Assembly: GCF_002735695.1 (NCBI RefSeq)
Contig: NZ_PDZH01000030.1
Span: 1-42,055 of the forward strand
Reading direction: 5' to 3'
Source: Chitinimonas sp. BJB300
GTDB lineage: Bacteria; Pseudomonadota; Gammaproteobacteria; Burkholderiales; Chitinimonadaceae
DNA length: 42,055 nt
Shown: positions 35,884-42,055 of the stretch, in pieces
Layout: each line of letters starts with the position of its first letter
Position numbering within the stretch: position 1 is the first letter of the stretch
Notes under the pieces: generated by a model
Database searches by the model: none
Told to the model about the DNA's origin: nothing
The model's input: only the letters and a program-made list of their open reading frames with translations
Made by a program: the position numbers and the translations under genes

Positions 35884-36531
35884 ATGAAAATCGCACTGAT
35901 CGGCGCCACCGGATTTGTTGGAAGCGCCCTGCTGAATGAAGCCCTGGAACGCGGCCATCATGTGACGGCCTTAAGTCGCAACCCCGATAAATTGGCTAAG
36001 CACACCCATCTAAAAACCGTACCAGCCGATGTGTACAACACCAAAGAGGTCGCTGCCGCAGTAGCCAATGCTGACGTCGTCATCAGCGCCTTCAACCCAG
36101 GTTGGGATAAAGCCGACATACAGGCACTGTTCTTGAAAGGCCAGAATGCCATCGTCGCAGGTGTGAAAACCGCTGGCGTGAAACGTTTCATCAGCGTGGG
36201 CGGTGCGGGTAGCTTGTATATTGCACCCGGCTTGCAACTGGTCGATACAGCGGAGTTTCCAGCCGTATGGAAAGAAGGTGCGCTTGGCGCACGGGAAGCG
36301 CTGAATCAGATCAAACTGGAATCCAGCCTCGATTGGACCTTCGTCTCCCCACCTGTTGGACTCGCCCCAGGAGCCAAAAGCGGAAAGTATCGCTTGGGCA
36401 CAGACGATGTATTGTTCGAGGGCGACCAACCTGCCGGGATTTCCACAGCTGACCTGGCCGTTGCCATTCTGGATGAAGTTGAATCCCCCAGACACATACA
36501 GCGCCGGTTTACCGCAGCTAGCCAAAAATAA
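35884..36531 (+). CDS. NAD(P)-binding oxidoreductase (atypical SDR/NmrA-like)
   Basis: A 215-residue Rossmann protein. The nucleotide-binding motif GATGFVG lies at 7–13, right after the first strand (MKIALI). SRNPDKL after strand 2 suggests NADPH preference. VISAFNPGW and RFISVGGAGSL are typical of the NAD(P)H-binding YwnB/NmrA-like group of atypical SDRs. The substrate is unknown. AAAAAGGAAAACC upstream is a good ribosome binding site. It is cotranscribed with the DsbA-family gene, and both are probably under the divergent LysR protein. Confidence 0.87.
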   Translation: MKIALIGATGFVGSALLNEALERGHHVTALSRNPDKLAKHTHLKTVPADVYNTKEVAAAVANADVVISAFNPGWDKADIQALFLKGQNAIVAGVKTAGVKRFISVGGAGSLYIAPGLQLVDTAEFPAVWKEGALGAREALNQIKLESSLDWTFVSPPVGLAPGAKSGKYRLGTDDVLFEGDQPAGISTADLAVAILDEVESPRHIQRRFTAASQK

Positions 36532-36639
36532 AGGCATAGCCCAGCTTGTGCAATGCACTCCCAGGCATCGCATAAGCCGCATTACACCTGATCAAGCCCT
36601 ATTAGTGGTTTACTGAGTAGTGCTGTTTGATTATTCAGT

Positions 36640-36785
36640 CTTAGACCTGCTTACAATCTGTAGCGAGCAGCTGTCAGCAGGGTGAAGCGCAGCACAGAAA
36701 CCGGAATGTACTTGAGTTCATGAGGATTTTGAGTAGCACCTGAACCCTGATCACGGCTGCGCGGTAAGATCATGAACAGGTTCCA
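36640..36785. repeat. MITE-like element, diverged (about 146 bp)
   Basis: The left end TTAGACCTGCTTACAATCTG and the right end, in reverse complement GGAACCTGTTCATGATCT, resemble the terminal repeats of the other elements in this window. The length is close to the 145-bp copies, but the interior is not alignable by eye. It lies between the NAD(P)-binding gene and the first solute-binding gene. Confidence 0.45.
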
Positions 36786-36888
36786 AGGCCGATCACTTTG
36801 GCCCATAGACAGCTAAACTTCAATTGGCCGGATTCTCAGTCTATCGTATTTGTATGGCTGGTCCTCTTTGGCTGGCACAGGGAGAACG

Positions 36889-37631
36889 ATGCGGCTTTGC
36901 TGCTGGCTGGTAGCCTTACGGGCTTTGTTCACGACGCCCTATGCGGCCAATACCGTAGCTTGGCCAATGGTGAATGGCCGCCTTACGCAGGGGAAACACT
37001 GCCGGAAGGCGGCATCGGCACGCATATTGTCCGTGCTGCGCTGGCTGCCGAAGGTATTACGGTCGAATTTGACTATCTGTCGTGGAAGCGCGGTTTGGAA
37101 ATTGCGAAACGCGGCTTGCTGGTTGGGGCCATCCTCTGGGTTCCGCTCCCTGAAAGGGAAGCGGACTTCCTATTTTCCGACCCCATTATGAATACGGATT
37201 TTGTGCTGCTCTACCGACAGAATAAACCGCTCAATAGCGTCAAGCAGGTGAAGGGCTTTCAGTTTGGTATGGCAAATGGTTATTCCTACGAAAAGATGCC
37301 GGAGTTGACCAGCTTGGTGCGCGAATCCGGCAAACCATCGGTAGTGGTTGCAGACGATGAATCAGGCATCAAAGCGGTAATCCAGGAACGCATCGATCTC
37401 TTTCCTATCGACCGTCAGGTAGGACGTTGGTTGTTGTCCAACATGCCTGCCCCCAACGTCCCTGTCCTTGTAAATGAACCCCCTATCAGGGTTGACCAAC
37501 TGGTGGTCCTATTTCCCCGCACGTCCGCACGTTCCAAATGGCTGCAAGAACGCATGAATGCCGGCCTCGCCAATCTACGTGCATCAGGCCAGCTTACCAA
37601 CTGGCTACAAGAAGCAGCGCACTCGCCTTAA
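36889..37631 (+). pseudogene. Solute-binding protein (SBP_bac_3), frameshifted copy
   Basis: Aligned with the neighbour at 38034, this copy has the same AGGGAGAACG ribosome binding site and an in-frame signal peptide (MRLCCWLVALRALFTTPYAA) at 36889. One base is missing at about 36957–36960, where the neighbour reads ATA-CGG-TTG and this copy reads GTA-GC-TTG. The mature domain (LANGEWPPYAGETLPEGGIG and on) therefore continues in another frame. That frame is open back to a TTG at 36798 but would then lack a signal peptide. The mature part has no further stop, so the break is recent, is bypassed, or is a sequencing error. An intact protein would bind amino-acid-like solutes in the periplasm; no permease gene is near. 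Confidence 0.72.
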
Positions 37632-37702
37632 GAACCTGTTTAATGCCTTACTGTGCTTCACCCTACTAAAGTCCGCTCGCTGCAGACTTTGAACAGGGTA
37701 CT
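37628..37702. repeat. Short MITE-like element (about 75 bp)
   Basis: The left end is TTAAGAACCTGTTTAATGCC, and the right end reversed is AGTACCCTGTTCAAAGTCTGC. It is similar in size and ends to the element at 32448–32519. It overlaps the stop codon of the frameshifted solute-binding gene. Confidence 0.55.
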
Positions 37703-37961
37703 GACAATGGAGCGGGCGAAGCCGCTACTTCCTCTTCTTCCCCGTTGCCTATTTCGTAAATGAATATTTTGACTGCACCCAAGAACGGGAAAAGCACACC
37801 TTTATCGTTGGCTGAGTATGTCGTTGCCGAGTAGTGACGTCAGCCTTATCCTCAGACAAATCGGTTTGTAAAGCCAATCCAAGGCAGCCAAAGACACAAG
37901 CAAGAGAGCGGCGTAGTTATGCCAACTTTGTATAGATCATGATGGCCAATCAGCAGAATGG
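37703..37961. other. Intergenic stretch between the two solute-binding genes
   Basis: There is no supported gene. The following 72 bases (37962–38033) are homologous to those upstream of the first copy, so the promoter of the second gene probably lies in or near them. Confidence 0.4.
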
Positions 37962-38033
37962 CTTCAATTAAAGGGTTTCTAGGTCTATCTTATTTTTACA
38001 TGCTTAGCCTTGTCGACTAGCAAGGGAGAAACG

Positions 38034-38786
38034 ATGCGGTTTTGTTGCTGGTTATTCGCCATTCTGGTCCTGGTCGCCACGACTAATGCGGCCGAAACCA
38101 TACGGTTGGCTAATGGTGAATGGCCCCCGTACGCAGGCGAGTCGCTACCTTATGGTGGAATTGGCACACGTATCGTCCGCGCTGCACTCGCCGAAGAAGG
38201 TGTGACAGTCGAGTTTGTCTATCTTTCATGGAAACGTGGTTTGGAAATCGCCAAGCGGGGCATGCTTGATGGGGCGATTCTTTGGGCACCGACACCGGAT
38301 AAATTGGTCGACTTCCTAGCTTCCGAATCCATCATGTCCAGTGATGTGATCTTGTTATATCGACAAAACAAACCCCTGGATCCCATCAAGCAAGTGCAAT
38401 TAAAAGGATATCAATTCGGCTTGCCAAATGGCTACTCGTATGACCAATACCCCGAGTTGATCAAAATGATCCGCGATTCCGGTAAACCAGCAATCACGAT
38501 TGATGATGATGACCTGGGCGTAAAAGCCCTCATCCAAGAGCGGATTGATGCCTACCCTATTGACCGGCATGTAGCACGGTGGCTACTGGCCAACATGCCC
38601 GCCCCTTCCGTACCAATCATCGTATTGGAACCCCCGATAAAAACAGGCCCCCTAGCGGTGCTTTTCAACCTTAAATCGCCCCGTGCCAAATGGCTGCAGG
38701 AGCGTATGAATGCCGGCTTGGCCAAACTGCGAGCTTCGGGCCAACTCGCTGCCTGGATACGTGAAGTCGGGCAAGCCACCCCCTAG
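38034..38786 (+). CDS. Periplasmic solute-binding protein (SBP_bac_3)
   Basis: A 250-residue member of the family-3 extracellular solute-binding proteins. The signal peptide is MRFCCWLFAILVLVATTNAA, with cleavage near residue 20. The mature part opens IRLANGEWPPYAGE, typical of family members that bind amino acids or similar small molecules, and includes YLSWKRGLEIAKRGMLDGAI and a terminal LRASGQLAAWI. It is the intact member of a tandem pair with the frameshifted copy at 36889. No ABC permease or ATPase gene is adjacent, so it may serve a distant transporter or act as a sensor. GGGAGAAACG before the ATG supports the start. Confidence 0.88.
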   Translation: MRFCCWLFAILVLVATTNAAETIRLANGEWPPYAGESLPYGGIGTRIVRAALAEEGVTVEFVYLSWKRGLEIAKRGMLDGAILWAPTPDKLVDFLASESIMSSDVILLYRQNKPLDPIKQVQLKGYQFGLPNGYSYDQYPELIKMIRDSGKPAITIDDDDLGVKALIQERIDAYPIDRHVARWLLANMPAPSVPIIVLEPPIKTGPLAVLFNLKSPRAKWLQERMNAGLAKLRASGQLAAWIREVGQATP

Positions 38787-38846
38787 ATAAATTTCAACAA
38801 CTCCCACTTGCGCCAAGTAATAACCCCAAACTCGATGGTTGAGCAC

Positions 38847-38877
38847 AAAAAAAGCCGGCCCCTGTTGGGGGGCCGGT
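38847..38877 (-). terminator. Strong minus-strand terminator without an upstream gene
   Basis: On the minus strand, CCGGCCCC and GGGGCCGG form an 8-bp G+C-rich stem, followed by CTTTTTTT. On the plus strand there is no T-run, so it does not fit as terminator of the solute-binding gene. No minus-strand coding gene precedes it. Confidence 0.8.
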
Positions 38878-39007
38878 AATCCGTACTGGATGATGACGCA
38901 CACATCGCATTGAGGCAGTTGAGGGACGCATCAATGCGCTGCATCTACCAGATCAACTGAGGCCATTCGCTTCCCGATCGCAACCGCCGGAGCTGACTGA
39001 GCAGATG
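38847..39007 (-). ncRNA. Candidate small RNA upstream of relA
   Basis: A promoter-like pair on the minus strand, TTGCAA (39041–39036) and TACTAT (39018–39013) spaced by 17 bases, would start a transcript near 39007. It would end at the orphan terminator at 38847–38877, giving about 160 bases. No open frame in it looks real. It is divergent from relA. This is a prediction from signals only. Confidence 0.4.
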
Positions 39008-39012
39008 AATAA

Positions 39013-39041
39013 ATAGTATCGATAACTATTCGCATTTGCAA
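39013..39041 (-). promoter_or_regulatory. Promoter-like site for the candidate small RNA
   Basis: TTGCAA and TACTAT with a 17-base spacer on the minus strand. The −35 is a good match and the −10 only moderate (4 of 6). Confidence 0.45.
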
Positions 39042-39133
39042 ACTGTTTCTGGATTTTATTTGCTGTCTTCTGTCTAATTACGCCTGTTGTCCTCATCGCC
39101 AAGCCCGCCAAGGGCGCATGGCATAATTACGCC

Positions 39134-41395
39134 ATGGTTGCTCCTACCCGCCCTCTCGCCGTTTCCGTAGCTGAAGCTGCCGACCCACAAGCATGGCTTT
39201 CACGGTTGACCGACCGCTACACGCCTGAAGAAATGTCCCAACTGGCAATCGCCATGGAATGGGCTCAGACGTTGTATGCCGGCCGCTGCTACAGCCCCAT
39301 CGACGCACCGGTGTTCCCTCATGCTGTCGCGGCCGCCAGTATCGTGGCCGACCTACGATTATCCGCAGACACCGTCATCGCCAGCCTGCTTTTCTGTGCG
39401 CCAGACTACCTGCCCGATGCTTACGAACAAATTGGCGCACGCTTCGGCGAGACCGTTGCCAAACTGGTTGATGGCATCAGCAAAGTGCGCAAAATGGCTG
39501 CGCTAAGCCGTATCGAAGCCAGCCGGAAAGAAGATGCCCAGCAGCAGATTGAAACCGTACGCAAAATGTTGCTGGCCATGGTGGAAGACATACGCGTCGT
39601 GTTGGTCAAGCTGGCTTGGCGTACCCAGACCATGCATTACTTGGCAAAATGCGACGAAGCCGTCCGGGTGCCCATTGCCCGCGAGACACTCGATATCTTC
39701 GCGCCATTGGCCAATAGGCTGGGTGTGTGGCAAATCAAATGGGAATTGGAAGACCTCGGTTTTCGCCACCTGGAGCCCGTCACTTACAAGAAAATTGCCA
39801 GTCTGCTCGATGAAAAGCGTGTAGATCGAGAAAACTTCATTGCCGAATCCATCGCCTTTATGCGTGACGAGCTACTCAAACAAGGTATCAAGGCCGACCT
39901 AATGGGTCGCCCTAAACACATCTTCAGTATCTATAAGAAGATGAAGAAAAAACGGCTCGACTTCAGCGAGATGTACGACATCCGCGCAATACGCGTGCTT
40001 GTCAACTCGATTCCAGAGTGCTACACCGCCCTGGGGGTTGTTCATAACCTGTGGCAACCCATCCCTGGCGAATTCGACGACTACATCAGCAAACCCAAGG
40101 GCAACTTCTACCGCAGCTTACACACTGTTGTGATGGGCCCCAACGATAAGGCCCTGGAGGTACAGATACGTACCTTTGACATGCACGAGCATGCCGAATA
40201 CGGTGTAGCCGCTCATTGGCGCTACAAGGAAGGTGGTCAGGGCGACACCCGTTACGAAGAGAAAATCGCGTGGCTCCGCCAATTGCTGGATTGGCGTGAT
40301 GATATGAGCCAGCAAAATACCGGCCAATCCGACAGCTCATCTGCCGATAACTTCGGCACGTGGCGCCACACAGCCGCGCTGGCCGAAGCGTTTCAAGCAG
40401 AACAATTCGACGATAGCATCTACGCCCTGACGCCAGCGGGCCGGGTGATCGTACTGCCGCACGGATCAACACCGGTCGATTTCGCCTACCACCTACATAC
40501 CGACCTCGGCCATCGCTGCAGAGGCGCAAAAGTGGATGGCCATATCGTGCCGTTGGACACCGCTTTGCAAACGGGCCAACGTGTTGAAATTATCGCGGCG
40601 AAGGAAGGCGGCCCTAGCCTGGATTGGCTGCACCAGGGCTATCTCAAAAGTCACCGAGCCGTCACCAAGGTACGCCACTGGGTACGCCAACAAAACCTGG
40701 ATGTCGCAATCGAAGCCGGCCGTACCATTCTTGACCGTGAAGTGGGCCGTACCGGTACCCATCCAAACTTGGAAGAACTCGCCGACAAGCTTGGTTTCAA
40801 ACACCTGAATGAACTATTGGCCGCCGTAGGCCAGAACGAAGTAACAGCGCGAGATTTGGCTCTTGCGTTGGCCCCGGCACCTGTAGCCACACTGGTCGAA
40901 GCCGAAAACATCGTCAAACGCGCCCGAGCCGACACGCATGGCGAAGGTATCCTGATTGAAGGTGTCGATAAGCTGATGACCATGCTGGCAAAGTGCTGCA
41001 AACCTGTGCCCCCCGACGCGGTGATTGGCTTTGTCACAAAGGGGCGTGGCATCAGTATTCACCGCCGCGACTGTGCCACCCTCAAGCGGCTATCCGCCAA
41101 TGCGCCGGAGCGGCTGATTACCGCCGACTGGGGGAATAAACTTAGCTGCCCCCAACAAAGCCAAGTGTTTTCAGCCGATATTGCAGTGGAAGCACATGAT
41201 AGACCCAGCTTGCTGCGTGATATTTCTGATCTGTTCTCTCGTGACAAGATCAATGTCACCGCAGCACAAACCCTAACTCGCAATCAGTTCGCCCGTATGC
41301 GTTTTACGCTGGAGATTCGTGACGCCCAAACATTGCGCCGTGTCATGGATAATGTACAAACCATCCCCGGCGTCATCAGCGTCATTCGTCGTTAA
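39134..41395 (+). CDS. relA: RelA-type (p)ppGpp synthetase
   Basis: A 753-residue RelA/SpoT homologue. In the N-terminal hydrolase region the HD motif is lost (SLLFCAPDY at 85–93 where active enzymes have LLHD), so it should be synthetase only. The synthetase domain carries GRPKHIFSIYKKM and MYDIRAIRVLV. The TGS domain starts at about 428 (IYALTPAGRVIVLPHGSTPV), the zinc-finger-like segment at about 617 (LAKCCKPVPPD), and the ACT domain is C-terminal (SLLRDISDLFSRDKINV). RelA binds stalled ribosomes and makes (p)ppGpp on amino-acid starvation. A partner SpoT must be elsewhere in the genome. The DUF1456 gene follows 24 bases later. Confidence 0.94.
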   Translation: MVAPTRPLAVSVAEAADPQAWLSRLTDRYTPEEMSQLAIAMEWAQTLYAGRCYSPIDAPVFPHAVAAASIVADLRLSADTVIASLLFCAPDYLPDAYEQIGARFGETVAKLVDGISKVRKMAALSRIEASRKEDAQQQIETVRKMLLAMVEDIRVVLVKLAWRTQTMHYLAKCDEAVRVPIARETLDIFAPLANRLGVWQIKWELEDLGFRHLEPVTYKKIASLLDEKRVDRENFIAESIAFMRDELLKQGIKADLMGRPKHIFSIYKKMKKKRLDFSEMYDIRAIRVLVNSIPECYTALGVVHNLWQPIPGEFDDYISKPKGNFYRSLHTVVMGPNDKALEVQIRTFDMHEHAEYGVAAHWRYKEGGQGDTRYEEKIAWLRQLLDWRDDMSQQNTGQSDSSSADNFGTWRHTAALAEAFQAEQFDDSIYALTPAGRVIVLPHGSTPVDFAYHLHTDLGHRCRGAKVDGHIVPLDTALQTGQRVEIIAAKEGGPSLDWLHQGYLKSHRAVTKVRHWVRQQNLDVAIEAGRTILDREVGRTGTHPNLEELADKLGFKHLNELLAAVGQNEVTARDLALALAPAPVATLVEAENIVKRARADTHGEGILIEGVDKLMTMLAKCCKPVPPDAVIGFVTKGRGISIHRRDCATLKRLSANAPERLITADWGNKLSCPQQSQVFSADIAVEAHDRPSLLRDISDLFSRDKINVTAAQTLTRNQFARMRFTLEIRDAQTLRRVMDNVQTIPGVISVIRR

Positions 41396-41419
41396 GCGTA
41401 TACACAGAAAGTCCCCTTC

Positions 41420-41890
41420 ATGATTCACAACGACGTGATGCGTAGCATCCGCTACATCCTCAACATCAGCGATGTTCGTATTGTTGGCATCATTCAGTTA
41501 GGCGGTCTGGAAATCGACAAAACTCATGTCATCGCCTACCTGAAAAAAGAAGATGAGGAAGGCTATATCGATTGCCCGGACAATGTGATGGCCCACTTCC
41601 TCGATGGCCTCATCATCCACAAACGCGGCCGCGACGAAAATCACCCCCCTCCTCCCATTGAACTACCTATCCACAACAACACCGTGCTGAAAAAGCTGAG
41701 AGTCACCTTCGAATTACGCGAAGAAGATATCTTGGCCATCCTGGAACAAGCTGGCTTTACAACGTCAAAACCCGAACTCAGCGCCCTCTTTCGTAAGCCA
41801 GACCACAAAAACTACCGACGTTGCGGCGATCAGTTCCTACGCAATTTTCTTAAAGGTTTAACACTCAGGTTGCGCCCGGATACACGCTAG
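41420..41890 (+). CDS. DUF1456 protein (YehS-like)
   Basis: A 156-residue protein with two copies of the DUF1456 repeat: HNDVMRSIRYILNISD / KKEDEEGYIDCPDNVMAHFLDGLI, and NNTVLKKLRVTFELRE / FRKPDHKNYRRCGDQFLRNFLKGL. It matches E. coli YehS along its whole length. The function of the family is unknown. It has the same orientation as relA with a 24-base gap, so the two are probably cotranscribed. A long terminator follows. Confidence 0.92.
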   Translation: MIHNDVMRSIRYILNISDVRIVGIIQLGGLEIDKTHVIAYLKKEDEEGYIDCPDNVMAHFLDGLIIHKRGRDENHPPPPIELPIHNNTVLKKLRVTFELREEDILAILEQAGFTTSKPELSALFRKPDHKNYRRCGDQFLRNFLKGLTLRLRPDTR

Positions 41891-41929
41891 ACAGTAGATT
41901 CACCACAAAAAACCCCGGCCAATCGGCCT

Positions 41930-41967
41930 AATGCCGTTCACTTTAGCCAGTGAACGGCATTTCTCTT
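41930..41967 (+). terminator. Terminator of the relA–DUF1456 unit
   Basis: 13-bp perfect stem AATGCCGTTCACT/AGTGAACGGCATT with a 6-base loop, then TTCTCTT. Just before it, GGCC-AATC-GGCC with a run of A on its left (41907–41927) would work as a terminator on the minus strand, as expected between convergent genes. Confidence 0.85.
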
Positions 41968-41987
41968 GCCAGTCGTGAGTCCTGCTG

Positions 41988-42055
41988 TCATGTTGTCCAC
42001 GAACGTTTCAAGTGGATATCTGGATGCTCGGCAAGGCTCACAAACACCCCGATTT
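41988..42055 (-). CDS. Possible C-terminal end of a minus-strand gene (partial)
   Basis: On the minus strand a frame enters from the right edge and ends at a TGA (41990–41988), reading IGVFVSLAEHPDIHLKRSW and two Thr. The minus-strand terminator-like hairpin beyond it fits a convergent gene. Other frames are also open for this short distance and I recognise no family. Confidence 0.25.
   Translation of the reverse strand, partial: IGVFVSLAEHPDIHLKRSWTT

Noticed and set aside
36798-36960. TTG-initiated N-terminus for the frameshifted solute-binding protein
   Set aside because: It lacks a signal peptide and a ribosome binding site, while the alternative frame has both, matching the paralogue.
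1-42055. CRISPR array, prophage, toxin–antitoxin or defence island
   Set aside because: No regularly spaced direct repeats, no phage structural genes and no recognised defence genes were seen on either strand.

Overview
The window looks like a chromosomal segment of a betaproteobacterium, most probably from the Neisseriales. The main reasons are the housekeeping order tRNA-Leu–tig–clpP–clpX–lon–(tRNA-Val, tRNA-Asp)–ppiD on the minus strand, a GspL/GspM/GspN type II secretion block, a separate RelA-type (p)ppGpp synthetase, and a moderately GC-rich composition. I assign the order from gene content and synteny only; no 16S or database comparison was possible.

Layout. 1–1.0 kb: tail of an IS630-like transposase, a 145-bp MITE-like repeat and a PAP2 phosphatase. 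1.0–3.6 kb: a LysR regulator divergent from a zinc-less quinone oxidoreductase and a YcaC-like hydrolase, then a second MITE copy. 4.3–4.5 kb: a 45-residue lysine-rich protein gene with its own leader and terminator. 4.8–8.3 kb: periplasmic peroxiredoxin, DUF2721 protein, membrane Ser/Thr kinase and a stand-alone CheR. 8.33–8.96 kb: an ORF-less group IIC intron on the minus strand, sitting directly after the ppiD terminator. 9–17.5 kb: the minus-strand protein-quality-control block with three tRNAs. 17.8–28.4 kb, plus strand: gspL-gspM-gspN, gltX, purL, a retropepsin-like protease and recQ. 28.4–34 kb, minus strand: a translationally coupled operon (FdhF/YdeP-type molybdo-oxidoreductase, small winged-helix protein, fdhD, mobA), preceded by an OFA-family transporter and its 34-residue partner. 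34.2–36.5 kb: a second LysR regulator divergent from a DsbA-family oxidoreductase and an NAD(P)-binding protein. 36.9–38.8 kb: a tandem pair of solute-binding-protein genes, the first frameshifted. 39.1–41.9 kb: relA and a DUF1456 gene.

How the parts fit. Trigger factor, ClpXP, Lon and PpiD are the folding and proteolysis set; lon has a near-consensus heat-shock promoter and the tRNA-Leu/tig unit a strong vegetative one. The formate-type cluster combines a carboxylate transporter, a molybdopterin oxidoreductase and two cofactor-maturation proteins.

The least ordinary items are the group IIC intron relic, the repeat elements sharing one type of terminal inverted repeat, the frameshift between signal peptide and mature domain in one solute-binding paralogue, a promoter–terminator pair with no gene (sRNA candidate) upstream of relA, and two tiny genes (4373–4510 and 32521–32625). 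I did not find a CRISPR array, a phage, or a recognisable new defence system.
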